Positions 45,925 through 57,510 of a DNA stretch of 64,000 nucleotides are shown in pieces. The DNA lies in the NCBI GenBank assembly GCA_934500835.1, contig CAKSTR010000012.1, forward strand, positions 92,668-156,667. Direction: 5' to 3'. A model generated the notes under the pieces. It was not told the DNA's origin, did not search any database, and worked only from the letters and a program-made list of their open reading frames with translations. A program made the translations under genes and the position numbers. This DNA comes from an uncultured Paracoccaceae bacterium. GTDB taxonomy: Bacteria; Pseudomonadota; Alphaproteobacteria; Rhodobacterales; Rhodobacteraceae. How positions within the stretch are numbered: position 1 is the first letter of the stretch; the number at the start of each line of letters is the position of its first letter.

Positions 45925-46470
45925 ATGGAGATGCTTCCCCGCGCGGTCCTCGGGACGGCGCGGCTGGAGCTGCGTCCCCTGGGGCCTGAAGACGCTGCCG
46001 CCGTGATCGACGGAGTGGGCCGGCTGACGGTCAGCCGCTGGCTGACCGTTGTGCCGCACCCCTATGGGCCGGCGGATTTCGACGCCTTCCTGCAGATCGC
46101 CGCCCCCGGCCGGCATTGGGCCATTGAGGATGCCGGCGGTCTTGCCGGGGTCATCTCGCTTGCGCCCGGGTTCGGTTTCTGGATCGCGCCCGACCGGCAG
46201 GGCAGGGGCTATGGGACCGAAGCCGCCCGCGCGGTGCTGGCCGCGCATTTCGCAAAGCCGCAGGCCGGGCCGGTGTCCTCGGGCTACTTCGCCGACAACA
46301 CGCCCTCGGCCCGGGTTCACCGCAAGCTTGGGTTCCGCACCGTGGCGCGGCAAAATGTGATGTGCCGCGCCCTTGAGCAGCCGCGCCCCTTGCTGCGCCA
46401 GCGGCTGACGCGCAAGGATTGGCTGGCGGGTGCGGCCCGAACCGGGCAGCCTGCGGCGCAGGAGGGCTGA
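45925..46470 (+). CDS. GNAT family N-acetyltransferase, second copy
   Basis: A 181-residue GNAT protein starting LGTARLELRPLGPEDAAAVIDG. The acetyl-CoA loop is FWIAPDRQGRGYGTEAARAVL, and DNTPSARVHRKLGFRTV follows as in the neighbour. It is a paralogue in type but not a close copy of the preceding gene. It starts four bases after that gene's stop and is followed by a small basic ORF and obgE. Substrate unknown. Confidence 0.86.
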   Translation: MEMLPRAVLGTARLELRPLGPEDAAAVIDGVGRLTVSRWLTVVPHPYGPADFDAFLQIAAPGRHWAIEDAGGLAGVISLAPGFGFWIAPDRQGRGYGTEAARAVLAAHFAKPQAGPVSSGYFADNTPSARVHRKLGFRTVARQNVMCRALEQPRPLLRQRLTRKDWLAGAARTGQPAAQEG

Positions 46471-46474
46471 TCCC

Positions 46475-48805
<2,331 letters not shown>

Positions 48806-48815
48806 CCCGGTAGGC

Positions 48816-48868
48816 GCCGGGGGGCTCGCCCCCCGGACCCCCGAGGATATTTGGGCCAAAGTGAAGGT
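48816..48868 (+). repeat. Dispersed element A, copy 8
   Basis: GGGGGGC (48819-48825) pairs with GCCCCCC (48828-48834), followed by GGACCCCCGAGGATATTTGG and GCCAAAGTGAAGG. It sits between proB and proA in their orientation and ends about 20 bases before the proA ATG. Confidence 0.7.
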
Positions 48869-48886
48869 GGAGGGACGGAAGAACGG

Positions 48887-50146
48887 ATGGACGGGCAATT
48901 CACCGATCTGATGGCAGACATCGGCCGCAAGGCGCGGGCGGCGGCGCAGGACCTGGCCTGTGCCGGGTCCGAACGCAAGGCGGCGGCGCTGGTCTCGGCG
49001 GCGGAAGCGATCTGGCGGCGGCGGAGCGAGATTCTTGACGCCAACGTGATGGATTGTGCTGCCGCCGAGGAGAAGGGGCTGACGCCGGCCATGCTGGACC
49101 GGCTGCGGCTGGACGATCACCGGCTGCGCGGCATAGTCGATTCGCTGCGCATGGTCGCTGAGGCGCGCGATCCGGTGGGGCGGGTCCTGGCCGAATGGGA
49201 CCGGCCGAACGGACTGCATATTCAGCGGGTTGCGACACCTATCGGGGTGATCGGGGTGATCTACGAGTCACGCCCCAATGTGACGGCGGATGCCGGGGCG
49301 CTGGCCTTGAAGGCGGGCAACGCGGTCATTCTGCGCGGCGGTTCCGAGAGTTTCGAGACTTCGGAGGCGATCCATTCCTGCATGGTCGAGGGGCTGAAAT
49401 CGGCCGGGCTGCCGGAAGCCGCGATCCAGCTGGTGCCGACGCGCGACCGCGAGATGGTGACGGCGATGCTGCAGGCGGTGAACCACATCGATGTGATCGT
49501 GCCGCGCGGCGGCAAGGGATTGGTGGGTTTGGTGCAGAAAGAGGCGCGGGTGCCGGTCTTCGCGCATCTCGAGGGCATTTGCCACGTCTATGCCGATCGC
49601 GACGCCGATCTTGAGAAGGCCCGCGCCGTGGTGGTGAACGCCAAGACCCGTCGCACCGGGATCTGCGGGGCGGCGGAGTGCCTGCTGATCGACTGGCAGT
49701 TCTACACCAAATACGGTGCAGTGCTGATCGAGGATCTGCTGGCGGCAGGGGTCGAGGTCCGCACCGAAGGTGAACTGCTGAAGGTCAAGGGCACGGTCAA
49801 GGCCGCCCCCGAGGACTTCGGGCGCGAGTTCCTGAACATGATCATCGCAGCGAAGCTGGTGGATGGGGTGGGCGAGGCCATCGCGCATATCCGCAAATAC
49901 GGCAGCCAGCACACCGAAGCGATCCTGACCGAGAATGACGCAGCGGCCGAGCGGTTCTTCCACGAGCTGGACTCGGCGATCCTGATCCGCAACGCCTCGA
50001 CCCAATTCGCCGATGGCGGTGAGTTCGGCATGGGCGCCGAGATCGGCATCGCCACCGGCAAGCTGCATGCGCGCGGCCCGGTGGGGGCCGAGCAGCTGTG
50101 CAGCTTCAAGTATCTGGTTACCGGGGACGGCACCGTTCGTGGCTGA
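48887..50146 (+). CDS. proA: Glutamate-5-semialdehyde dehydrogenase
   Basis: A 419-residue NADPH-dependent gamma-glutamyl phosphate reductase, the second step of proline synthesis. The catalytic Cys is in [13 protein letters not shown] (about residue 260). [30 protein letters not shown] and the C-terminal [21 protein letters not shown] are diagnostic. ATG 48887 is the family start. The element A hairpin between proB and proA could reduce read-through and so set the proB:proA ratio. Confidence 0.96.
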   Translation: MDGQFTDLMADIGRKARAAAQDLACAGSERKAAALVSAAEAIWRRRSEILDANVMDCAAAEEKGLTPAMLDRLRLDDHRLRGIVDSLRMVAEARDPVGRVLAEWDRPNGLHIQRVATPIGVIGVIYESRPNVTADAGALALKAGNAVILRGGSESFETSEAIHSCMVEGLKSAGLPEAAIQLVPTRDREMVTAMLQAVNHIDVIVPRGGKGLVGLVQKEARVPVFAHLEGICHVYADRDADLEKARAVVVNAKTRRTGICGAAECLLIDWQFYTKYGAVLIEDLLAAGVEVRTEGELLKVKGTVKAAPEDFGREFLNMIIAAKLVDGVGEAIAHIRKYGSQHTEAILTENDAAAERFFHELDSAILIRNASTQFADGGEFGMGAEIGIATGKLHARGPVGAEQLCSFKYLVTGDGTVRG

Positions 50147-50165
50147 AGGTCGGGGCGAAGCGCCC

Positions 50166-50186
50166 CGATTCGTCGACGATATATCG
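50166..50186. repeat. Palindromic element B, copy 4 (degenerate)
   Basis: CGATTCGTCG and CGATATATCG around A, a diverged palindrome with the conserved CGATT ends. It lies between convergent proA and a cupin gene. Confidence 0.5.
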
Positions 50187-50214
50187 CGCCCCGGGTCCAC
50201 GGGGCGCGCGGGGC

Positions 50215-50568
50215 TTACTTGATGCGGAAGTCGAAGTGCTTGCGCACGTTTTCTTCGATCTTCCAGATGCCTTTGAAGGTCGGTTCCACCACGAAGGCAT
50301 CGCCCGCCTTCACCGTGACCGGCGTGCCGCCATCCGGGGTGATGGTGATGCGGCCCTCGATCAGCACGACGTATTCATAGGCGGAATAGGTGGCGTGATA
50401 GCTGCCCACGGTGCATTCCCAGATGCCAGAGACCATGTCGCCGGCCGCAGAGGTATGCAGCGCCCAGGTCTTCATCTTCGGGCTGCCTTCGGTCACCACC
50501 CAGCCGTCAAGATCGGCGGTGGAGAAGTCCTTGCCCTCGGTCGAGGGCAGTTTGATCACGGTTTGCAT
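50215..50568 (-). CDS. Cupin domain protein (DUF861-like)
   Basis: A 117-residue single-domain cupin of the DUF861 / EutQ-like type: WECTVGSYHATYSAYEYVVLIEGRITITPDGG is the first cupin motif, and VKAGDAFVVEPTFKGIWKIEENVRKHF the second. The function of such small cupins is often unknown, and the metal site is incomplete. AGGAGGAACAC gives a strong ribosome site. The gene is on the minus strand, convergent with proA and upstream of nothing obvious. Confidence 0.83.
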   Translation of the reverse strand: MQTVIKLPSTEGKDFSTADLDGWVVTEGSPKMKTWALHTSAAGDMVSGIWECTVGSYHATYSAYEYVVLIEGRITITPDGGTPVTVKAGDAFVVEPTFKGIWKIEENVRKHFDFRIK

Positions 50569-50696
50569 GTGTTCCTCCTGATGTCAGCCCGGGCAGTCTC
50601 TGGTGCAGCGCCGCCACCGTCGCCCCCATCCGCGACCTTTCGGACGGCGTTCCGCGACATGCGGACCGGCGGGAGGCGGGACGATCGGGGCGCAGG

Positions 50697-50717
50697 CGAT
50701 TTTTTGACGAAAAATCG
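50697..50717. repeat. Palindromic element B, copy 5
   Basis: CGATTTTTTG and CGAAAAATCG around A, with one mismatch. On the minus strand it follows the chpT stop by about 30 bases, preceding the cupin gene. Confidence 0.65.
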
Positions 50718-50745
50718 GGCTCTTGCCGCGGCCTCGGGTGCCGGC

Positions 50746-51342
50746 TCAGAAACTGAGGCGGATCGCGTTTTCCTTCACCTCGGCCATCAGCCGCCGCCCC
50801 TGTGCCCGCAGTTCCCCGGGCACCAGCGCGAAATGCACCAGGCCGGCGCCGATTTCGGCCGGGGCGTGGTGGTCGGTCAACCCTTCCCACAGGGCGGGGT
50901 CGATCTTCAGACGGGGTGCCTCGGCCTGCATGATCCAGCCGGCCTCGGCCTTCTCGATCCGGACCTTGCCGCCGTAAGCCATTGCGGTTTCAAGACATTG
51001 CAACAGCAGGAAGGCGAGCTTCACCTCGCGCCGCGACAGTTCCACCGGGCCAAGCCATTCCACCTGCAACCGCCCGCCGCGCGTCATGTCGGCGAGGATG
51101 CCGGCCACCTCGCCACGGGCGATCCGCTGGTCGCTGCCCGCGGCGCCAAAGGCCACGCGGAAAAAGCGGATGCGGGCGTTGGCGCTGGCCACGCTTTCGG
51201 CGATCAGCGCCAGTTCGGGCGTCTTGGCGGCGCCATCCATGATCAAAAGCTCGACCCCGTTGCCGATCGCGCCGATCGGGCTGATAAGGTCGTGGCAGAT
51301 CCGCGATCCGATGAGGGCGGCGAGATCGGGCTTGTCTTGCAT
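50746..51342 (-). CDS. chpT: Histidine phosphotransferase ChpT
   Basis: A 198-residue ChpT. In alphaproteobacteria it relays phosphate from the hybrid kinase CckA to CtrA (and CpdR); in Rhodobacterales this pathway governs motility and gene transfer agents rather than essential cell-cycle steps. The phosphoacceptor His17 lies in RICHDLISPIGAIGNGVELL. The rest is a degenerate histidine-kinase-like ATPase fold with a poorly conserved nucleotide site. The start at MQDKPDLAALIG is chosen; the longer open frame crosses the divergent DUF3553 gene. Confidence 0.9.
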   Translation of the reverse strand: MQDKPDLAALIGSRICHDLISPIGAIGNGVELLIMDGAAKTPELALIAESVASANARIRFFRVAFGAAGSDQRIARGEVAGILADMTRGGRLQVEWLGPVELSRREVKLAFLLLQCLETAMAYGGKVRIEKAEAGWIMQAEAPRLKIDPALWEGLTDHHAPAEIGAGLVHFALVPGELRAQGRRLMAEVKENAIRLSF

Positions 51343-51373
51343 GTTCTCAGGGCCTTGTGCCGAAGGGGGTAGG

Positions 51374-51547
51374 GTGGATTCGCTTCTGGAGCCGGGCATG
51401 ATGGTGCGCCACCCCGAGCGCCCGGACTGGGGCCTTGGGCAGGTCCAGTCGGTGATCGGGGCACGCGTCACGGTGAATTTTGAACATTCCGGCAAGGTTG
51501 TGATCGATCTGCGCCATGCGACCTTGCTGCCTGTCTTTGATGTCTGA
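51374..51547 (+). CDS. DUF3553 domain-containing protein
   Basis: A 57-residue protein, the usual length of DUF3553 proteins: LLEPGMMVRHPERPDWGLGQVQSVIGARVTVNFEHSGKVVID. It resembles the C-terminal module of some helicases, but its role alone is unknown. The start is GTG 51374 with AGGGGG upstream; ATG 51398 would lose eight residues that the family has. It is divergent from chpT, an arrangement common in Rhodobacterales. Confidence 0.82.
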   Translation: MDSLLEPGMMVRHPERPDWGLGQVQSVIGARVTVNFEHSGKVVIDLRHATLLPVFDV

Positions 51548-51694
51548 GCGGCATTGTGGGCAATCCGTGCGGCAATGCAATCTGTGATGGTGTTGCGGCT
51601 GCAACGCTCCCCTTCCGCTGCGGTTGCATTGCAGGGGGGCTGTGGCTAAGTCAGACTGGGCAAAGGACCCGCAACGGCAAGGCGGGCAGGGCGG

Positions 51695-52477
51695 ATGCGG
51701 ACGGAAGATACCAGTTACAGTTTGCGGCTGGCCCGCGATGCCGGCGATCTGCGCGCCGCGCAGCGGCTGCGCTATCGCGTCTTCGTGCAGGAATTGGGGG
51801 CCGACGGGCCGATGGTGGACCATCAGGCCGGCATCGAAAGCGACGCTTTCGATGCGGTGACGGATCACCTGCTTCTGATCGACAACCGGATCGATCCCGC
51901 TTCGGGGAACCATGTCGTCGGGGCCTACCGGCTTTTGCCGGGCGACAGGCTGGGACCGGAGGGGCGGTTCTATTCCGAGACCGAGTATGATCTTGGCCCG
52001 CTGAAACGATCGGGCCGCAAGCTTCTGGAACTGGGGCGGTCCTGTGTCGATGCCAACCACCGCGGCGGCACCTCGATGTTCCATCTGTGGAACGGGCTTG
52101 CGGAATATGTGCTGGAGCGCGGGATCGAGGTGATGTTCGGCGTGGCCTCGTTCCATGGCACCGATGTCGACGCGCTGGCCGAGCCCTTGTCCTGGCTGGG
52201 TCACAACCATCTGGCGCCTGCCGACATGCGGGTGCGCGCCCTGCCGCCCGACCGGGCCGAGTTGCAGCGCATTCCGGCGGACAGGCTGGATCGGGCGCGG
52301 GCGATGGCCGCGATGCCGGCGCTGATCAAGGCCTATCTGCGGCTTGGCGGGTTCGTCGGTGACGGGGCCTGGATCGACCATGCCTTCAACACCACCGATG
52401 TCTGCCTGGTGATGGACACCGGCCGCATGTCGGCCAAGCACCGCGATTTCTACATCCGCAAACAGGGCCAGACGTGA
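51695..52477 (+). CDS. olsB: Ornithine-acyl[acyl carrier protein] N-acyltransferase
   Basis: A 260-residue GNAT-like acyltransferase that makes lyso-ornithine lipid from ornithine and a 3-hydroxyacyl-ACP. Family blocks include LRYRVFVQELGADGP, HVVGAYRLLPGDR, FYSETEYDLGPL and LELGRSCVDANHRGG. It is coupled to olsA: the olsA GTG lies inside the olsB 3' end (GTGA overlap). Ornithine lipids are phosphate-free membrane lipids found widely in Rhodobacterales. Confidence 0.9.
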   Translation: MRTEDTSYSLRLARDAGDLRAAQRLRYRVFVQELGADGPMVDHQAGIESDAFDAVTDHLLLIDNRIDPASGNHVVGAYRLLPGDRLGPEGRFYSETEYDLGPLKRSGRKLLELGRSCVDANHRGGTSMFHLWNGLAEYVLERGIEVMFGVASFHGTDVDALAEPLSWLGHNHLAPADMRVRALPPDRAELQRIPADRLDRARAMAAMPALIKAYLRLGGFVGDGAWIDHAFNTTDVCLVMDTGRMSAKHRDFYIRKQGQT

Positions 52478-53295
52478 CCGACTGGCAAGAGGCGCTGCCG
52501 CCCGCCTTTCGCACCGGCCCGATGGGGCTGTTGCGCGTGCTGTGGCGCGGCGGGGCGATGTCGCTTGTGACCTATGGCGGGCTGGTCCTGTTGCTGCTGG
52601 TGCGTCTGGTGGAAGCCCCGCTGTGCGGCGCCTCGCGTCCGGTGACGCCTTACATCACGCAGGCGGTGTGCCGGGTGAACTGCGCCATTCTTGGCCTGCG
52701 CCGCGTGGTCCACGGCCGGCCGATGACAGAGAAGGGGGCGTTGGTGGCCAACCACTCCTCCTGGCTGGACATCTTCACCCTGAACGCCTGCGACCGGATC
52801 TATTTCGTCGCCAAATCCGAAGTTTCGGGCTGGCCCGGCATCGGCTGGCTGGCGCGGGCGACGGGGACGGTTTTCATCCGCCGCAAGGGCGTGGACGCCA
52901 AGCTGCAACAGGATCTTTTCGAGGCGCGGCTGCGGCAGGGTCATCGCCTGCTGTTCTTCCCCGAGGGCACCAGCACGGATGCCATCCGGGTCCTGCCTTT
53001 CAAGTCATCGCTGTTTCAGGCCTTCTTCACCCGTGGGCTGGACCGGGTTCTGTTCATCCAGCCGGTGACCGTGGTCTATCACGCGCCGAAGGGGCAGGAT
53101 CCGCGGTTCTACGGCTGGTGGGGCGAGATGGATTTTGCGGGCCACCTGTGGAAGATGCTGGCCGCACCCCGGCATGGCCGGGTCGAGATCACCTTCCATC
53201 CCGAAGTGCCCGTCGACGGGTTCGAGGACCGCAAGCTGCTGGCCCAGTATTGCGAGCGGGTGATCCGCACCTCGCATGGTCTGGCCGAAGGCTAG
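52474..53295 (+). CDS. olsA: Lyso-ornithine lipid O-acyltransferase
   Basis: A 273-residue PlsC-type acyltransferase expected to add the second acyl chain to lyso-ornithine lipid. One N-terminal membrane segment (about 33-50) is followed by the NHSSWLDIF motif (H-X4-D) and the FFPEGTSTDA motif that binds the glycerol- or hydroxyacyl-side substrate. The start is GTG 52474 in a four-base overlap with olsB. The pairing with olsB, more than its own sequence, distinguishes it from PlsC. Confidence 0.88.
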   Translation: MTDWQEALPPAFRTGPMGLLRVLWRGGAMSLVTYGGLVLLLLVRLVEAPLCGASRPVTPYITQAVCRVNCAILGLRRVVHGRPMTEKGALVANHSSWLDIFTLNACDRIYFVAKSEVSGWPGIGWLARATGTVFIRRKGVDAKLQQDLFEARLRQGHRLLFFPEGTSTDAIRVLPFKSSLFQAFFTRGLDRVLFIQPVTVVYHAPKGQDPRFYGWWGEMDFAGHLWKMLAAPRHGRVEITFHPEVPVDGFEDRKLLAQYCERVIRTSHGLAEG

Positions 53296-53323
53296 CGCCG
53301 CCGTCCCGACGGCAAATGCAGGT

Positions 53324-53941
53324 TCAGGCGAGCGGGGCCACCAGCCGCGCCAGCGCGGCGGCCGGGTCATCCTCGCGCCAGATCTCGGGGCCGATGCCGA
53401 AGAAATCGGTGACGGGGGCGAAGGCTTCGACCAGATCAAGGGTCAGCCCGCCTTCGGCGATCACCGGAACCTCGATCATCTCGGACCACCATTCGAAAAG
53501 ATCGCGCCCGGCCAGTTCGCCACCCAGCCCCGTGGCCCCTACCGGCCCGAAAGCGGCATAGTCGGCCCCGGCCTCGCCCGCCGAGATGCCTTCGTGCCGG
53601 GTTGCACCGCAGAAGGCGCCGACGATGGCATCGGCACCCAGCTCCTTGCGCGCCTTGCGCACCGAACGGGCGCCGTCCGACAGATGCACGCCGTCCAGCC
53701 CCAACCGCTGCGCCAGGGCGATATGGGTCTCGATCACCAGGGCCACGTCACGCGCATGGGCGACCTGGCGCGCGGCATCGGCCATGCGGGCCAGGTCGAA
53801 TTCGTCCTGCCCGGCAAGGGGAAGCCGCAGGCAGGCCACCTCGACCGTGTCCAGCACCCGGGCCAGCGTGTCGGGAAAGCTCTCCCAATCATAGGCGGGC
53901 GGTGTGATCAGGGTGATCTGCGGGCGGTCTTTCTCGGCCAT
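53324..53941 (-). CDS. Thiamine phosphate synthase-like protein
   Basis: A 205-residue TIM-barrel protein of the ThiE/TenI superfamily: LVIETHIALAQRLGLDGVHLSDG matches the pyrimidine/phosphate site, and GADYAAFGPVGATG and PVIAEGGLTLDLV match the phosphate loop. Some residues differ from canonical ThiE (for example the usual FGPxxPT loop), so it could be a TenI-like paralogue. No other thi genes are adjacent. It is convergent with olsA and divergent from trmJ. Confidence 0.75.
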   Translation of the reverse strand: MAEKDRPQITLITPPAYDWESFPDTLARVLDTVEVACLRLPLAGQDEFDLARMADAARQVAHARDVALVIETHIALAQRLGLDGVHLSDGARSVRKARKELGADAIVGAFCGATRHEGISAGEAGADYAAFGPVGATGLGGELAGRDLFEWWSEMIEVPVIAEGGLTLDLVEAFAPVTDFFGIGPEIWREDDPAAALARLVAPLA

Positions 53942-54072
53942 GGCATCCTCGGGGCGTCCAATCGGCCCCGATTACCAGCCTTTCCCCGCCTTGGCTACTG
54001 AAGGCGTCAGCGTTGTCTTGCGCCTGCGGCTGAAGTATCAGGCCGGCAGATTTCCCGACGCAGGACCCCCTC

Positions 54073-54831
54073 TTGATCCAGCCCGCAATCATCCTTGTGC
54101 GTCCGCAGATGGGCGAGAACATCGGTGCGGCCGCCCGCGCCATGCTGAATTTCTCGCTTGAGCGAATGCGCATCGTGGCCCCGCGCGACGGCTGGCCCAA
54201 TCCGAAGGCGGTCGCCATGGCCTCGGGGGCGGGCAGGGTGCTGGATGCCGCGGGACAGTTTCCCGATGTGGCCTCGGCCGTGGCGGATTGCGATTTCGTC
54301 TTTGCCACCACCGCGCGGGGGCGGGAACTGGTCAAGGAGATCGTCACCCCCGAGCGCGCCATGGCGATGGCGCGGGCAATGGCTGCCGAGGGCAAGAAGA
54401 TTGGCATCCTGTTCGGCCCCGAGCGGGCGGGGCTGGAGAATGACGACATCATTCACGCCAATGCCATCGTCACCGTGCCGGTGAATACCGAGTTCTTCTC
54501 GCTGAACCTTGCGCAGGCGGTGCTGCTCTTGGCCTATGAATGGGGCCGGCAGGACTCCGACATGCCGCAATCGGTGCTGGAACTGGCCGGCAAGGACATG
54601 GCCGTCCGGGGGGAGGTCAACGCGCTGGCCGATCACTTCGAGGACCGGCTGGGCGATGCGGGCTTCTTCCACCCGCCCGAGAAGGCGCCCGCCATGAAGG
54701 CCAATCTGCGCAACATGTGGGGCCGGCTTGGCCTGACCCGGGCCGAGGTGCAGACCTTCCACGGCATGTTGCGCCAGATCGCCTTCCGCCTGCGGCGTCA
54801 GGATGCCGAGGACGAAGCGCGGCGCGACTAA
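54073..54831 (+). CDS. trmJ: tRNA (cytidine/uridine-2'-O-)-methyltransferase TrmJ
   Basis: A 252-residue SPOUT methyltransferase that 2'-O-methylates position 32 of certain tRNAs. The conserved blocks are PAIILVRPQMGENIGAAARAMLNF, ATTARGRELVKEIVTPE, ILFGPERAGLENDD and VPVNTEFFSLNLAQAVLLLAYEW (the SPOUT knot). The start appears to be TTG 54073, since no ATG or GTG lies in frame before the conserved PAIILV block. Confidence 0.9.
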   Translation: MIQPAIILVRPQMGENIGAAARAMLNFSLERMRIVAPRDGWPNPKAVAMASGAGRVLDAAGQFPDVASAVADCDFVFATTARGRELVKEIVTPERAMAMARAMAAEGKKIGILFGPERAGLENDDIIHANAIVTVPVNTEFFSLNLAQAVLLLAYEWGRQDSDMPQSVLELAGKDMAVRGEVNALADHFEDRLGDAGFFHPPEKAPAMKANLRNMWGRLGLTRAEVQTFHGMLRQIAFRLRRQDAEDEARRD

Positions 54832-54943
54832 CCCCTTGATTCCGCTTTGGGCGGAAATTCGTCCTGTCGGTTGGTTGGCTTTGCGGCCTGGACCTTGATC
54901 CGCTAGATTGTCGCCAAAGCAGACACAACATGGCAGGCTCCGC

Positions 54944-56182
54944 ATGATCACCCGTCGTTCCGTCACCCTTCTGTCGCTTGCGGCGCTGACTTCGGCCTGC
55001 GTGCCCTCGTCCGGCGGCGGGATCGCGCGCGGCCCTTCGGGCGAGACGCCGCCGCCCCGGCCGGTGCCGAATGCCGGGTGGGATGCCTGGGTCGATGGCT
55101 ACAAGCAGCGGGCGGCCGGGCGGGGGATCAATCAGGGCGTGATCGACACCGCCTTCCGGGGGGCAGGCTTTCTGCCCGACGTGATCGAGAAAGACCGCAA
55201 CCAGACCGAGTTCAAGCGCACGACCGAGGACTACCTGAACATCGCGGCCTCGGATGAGCGGGTCTCGCTGGGCCGGCAGAAATACGGGGCCTACAGCGCG
55301 ACACTGAATGCGCTGCAAAGCCGTTACGGGGTTGATGCGCAGATCATTGCGGCGGTCTGGGGGCTGGAAAGCTTTTTCGGAACGCGGCGCGGCAATGTCC
55401 CGGTCGTCTCGGCGCTGTCGACGCTGGCCTATGAAGGCCGGCGGGGCGAGTTTTTCGAGGGCCAGCTGACCGCGGCGTTGCGCATCCTGCAGCGGGGCGA
55501 CACGACGGCGGAGCGGATGGTCGGCAGCTGGGCCGGGGCAATGGGTCACACCCAGTTCATTCCCACCTCCTACCTTGAATTCGCGGTGGACTATACCGGC
55601 GATGGCCGGGCCGACATCTGGGGCGAGGATCCGAGCGATGCCCTGGCCTCGACCGCGGCCTATCTCAGCCGCTCCGGCTGGACGCGCGGCCTGCCCTGGG
55701 GGATGGAGGTGGTGCTGCCCTCGGGCTTCGCGCCCGGCCTTCTGGGCCGTGGCAAGGGAAAGGGGGCTGCCGATTGGCAGGCGCTTGGGGTGCGGTCGGC
55801 CTCGGGGCGGGCGCTGGCCGGAGGGTCGATCATCGCGCCCGGCGGGGTCGGCGGGCCTGCCTTCCTTTTGACCAGCAATTTCAACGTGATCCTGCGCTAC
55901 AACAATGCCGAGAACTATGCGCTTGGCGTGGGCCACCTGAGCGACCGGCTGGCCGGTGGCGGGGCGCTTGCGGCGGCCTTCGGGCCGGATGCCAACGGGC
56001 TGACCAAGGCCGACCGGCAGGAGGTGCAGCGTCTGCTGACCGCGAAGGGCTTTGACACCGGTGGCAGCGATGGCGTGATCGGCGCGAAGTCGAAGACCGC
56101 GATCGAGGGGTTCCAGGCCAGCCGTGGCATCGCGGTGACGGGCGTTCCGAGCATGGAGTTGCTGCGGGCCTTGCGCGGCTAG
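54944..56182 (+). CDS. Lytic murein transglycosylase (MltB/GH103) lipoprotein
   Basis: A 412-residue lipoprotein: MITRRSVTLLSLAALTSAC with lipobox TSAC. The GH103 catalytic domain (about 45-330) has AAVWGLESFFG with the catalytic Glu near residue 139 and SWAGAMGHTQFIPTSYLEFAVD. A C-terminal peptidoglycan-binding domain type 1 (about 345-410) has LTAKGFDTGGSDGVIGAKSKTAIEGFQ. It should cleave glycan strands with 1,6-anhydro-MurNAc formation. It is a single gene followed by an element A copy. Confidence 0.92.
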   Translation: MITRRSVTLLSLAALTSACVPSSGGGIARGPSGETPPPRPVPNAGWDAWVDGYKQRAAGRGINQGVIDTAFRGAGFLPDVIEKDRNQTEFKRTTEDYLNIAASDERVSLGRQKYGAYSATLNALQSRYGVDAQIIAAVWGLESFFGTRRGNVPVVSALSTLAYEGRRGEFFEGQLTAALRILQRGDTTAERMVGSWAGAMGHTQFIPTSYLEFAVDYTGDGRADIWGEDPSDALASTAAYLSRSGWTRGLPWGMEVVLPSGFAPGLLGRGKGKGAADWQALGVRSASGRALAGGSIIAPGGVGGPAFLLTSNFNVILRYNNAENYALGVGHLSDRLAGGGALAAAFGPDANGLTKADRQEVQRLLTAKGFDTGGSDGVIGAKSKTAIEGFQASRGIAVTGVPSMELLRALRG

Positions 56183-56193
56183 GCCGGCCGCAG

Positions 56194-56250
56194 GCCCGGG
56201 GGTTTCACACCCCCGGACCCCCGTGGGATACTTGGGCCAAGATGAAATGG
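56194..56250 (+). repeat. Dispersed element A, copy 9
   Basis: GGGGG (56197-56201) pairs with CCCCC (56209-56213) around TTTCACA, then GGACCCCCGTGGGATACTTG and GGCCAAGATGAAATGG. It is downstream of the transglycosylase gene in the same orientation. Confidence 0.7.
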
Positions 56251-56328
56251 CCTTGGGTTCTGGCGGCGGGCCTTGAAGGGGGCCGGCCCCGGGCATACTG
56301 TCCGCGGCGAAAGCAACGGGACAGGGCG

Positions 56329-57510
56329 ATGGCCGGCAAACGCAGCATTTTCGAAGAGGTCGGGCCGCAGGGCGCGGTTGTGACGCGACCCGTGGCAGGG
56401 GGGATCGACGCAGGGCCGAAGGGCGCGCGGGGGGCGATCCGGATCTGGCTGATCCTTCTGTTCCTGATGGTCGCCGCGATGATCATGATCGGCGGCCTGA
56501 CCCGGCTGACCGATTCAGGCCTGTCGATCACCGAGTGGAACCTTGTCACCGGGGCGCTGCCGCCGCTGAACGAGGCGGCCTGGCTGGCGGAGTTCGACAA
56601 GTACAAGACCTCCCCGGAGTTCCAGATTCAGAACCATCAGATGACCTTGGAGGAGTTCAAGCCGATTTTCTGGTGGGAATGGGGCCACCGCGCGCTTGGC
56701 CGCATGGTCGGGCTGGTCTGGGCGGTGGGGTTCTTCTGGTTCCTCTGGCGCAGGCAAATTCCGGCGGGCTGGACGGGGCGGCTTCTGGGTCTTGGCGCCA
56801 TGGGGGCGCTGCAGGGTGCGGTCGGCTGGTGGATGGTCTCCTCGGGGCTGCAGGGGGTGCGGGTCGATGTGGTGTCCTGGCGGCTGGCCACGCATCTGGG
56901 GCTGGCTTTCGCGATTCTGGGGATGCTGGCCTGGTATGCGATGTCGCTTGCCCGCAGCGAGGCGCAGCTGATGACGGCGCGGCGCGGGCGGGAGGCGAAG
57001 CTATTCGGCCTGTCCACCGGGCTGTTGCATCTTGCCTTCCTGCAGATCCTGCTGGGGGCGCTGGTCGCCGGGATCGACGCGGGCCGGTATTTCCCGACCT
57101 GGCCCTTGATGGGGGATACGTTCTTTCCCGAAAACGCCTTCTACATGCCTGTCAGCGGGCCGGATGGGCAGCTGACCACGCTGCCCTGGTACTGGGCCTT
57201 TCTGGAAAGCCCCGGGCTGGTGCAGTTCATGCACCGGATGGCCGGGTATCTGCTGTTCGTCTTCGGCGTGGTGGTCTGGCTGCGGGGGCGCAAATCGGCC
57301 CATGCCACCACGCGATTTGCCTTCCACATGCTGATGCTGATGCTGCTGTCGCAGGTCGTGCTTGGCATTCTGACCGTGCTTTATGAGGCACATCTGCATG
57401 TGGCGATCACGCATCTTGTTGGCGCGATGCTGCTGTGGGTGCTGATCCTGCGGGCGCGTCATCTGTCGCAATACCCGGTGGCCGGGTCGATCCGGGAAGG
57501 AACCCAGTGA
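56329..57510 (+). CDS. ctaA: Heme A synthase (COX15/CtaA)
   Basis: A 393-residue polytopic membrane protein that oxidises heme O to heme A for aa3-type oxidases. Eight membrane segments are evident. Conserved histidines lie in EWGHRALGR, RLATHLGLAF, FMHRMAGYLLF and VAITHLVGAM. TRLTDSGLSITEWNLVTG near the N-terminus is the family signature. ATG 56329 has GGGACAGGGCG upstream; a longer frame would cross element A. The stop overlaps the start of the M32 peptidase (TGATG). Confidence 0.93.
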   Translation: MAGKRSIFEEVGPQGAVVTRPVAGGIDAGPKGARGAIRIWLILLFLMVAAMIMIGGLTRLTDSGLSITEWNLVTGALPPLNEAAWLAEFDKYKTSPEFQIQNHQMTLEEFKPIFWWEWGHRALGRMVGLVWAVGFFWFLWRRQIPAGWTGRLLGLGAMGALQGAVGWWMVSSGLQGVRVDVVSWRLATHLGLAFAILGMLAWYAMSLARSEAQLMTARRGREAKLFGLSTGLLHLAFLQILLGALVAGIDAGRYFPTWPLMGDTFFPENAFYMPVSGPDGQLTTLPWYWAFLESPGLVQFMHRMAGYLLFVFGVVVWLRGRKSAHATTRFAFHMLMLMLLSQVVLGILTVLYEAHLHVAITHLVGAMLLWVLILRARHLSQYPVAGSIREGTQ

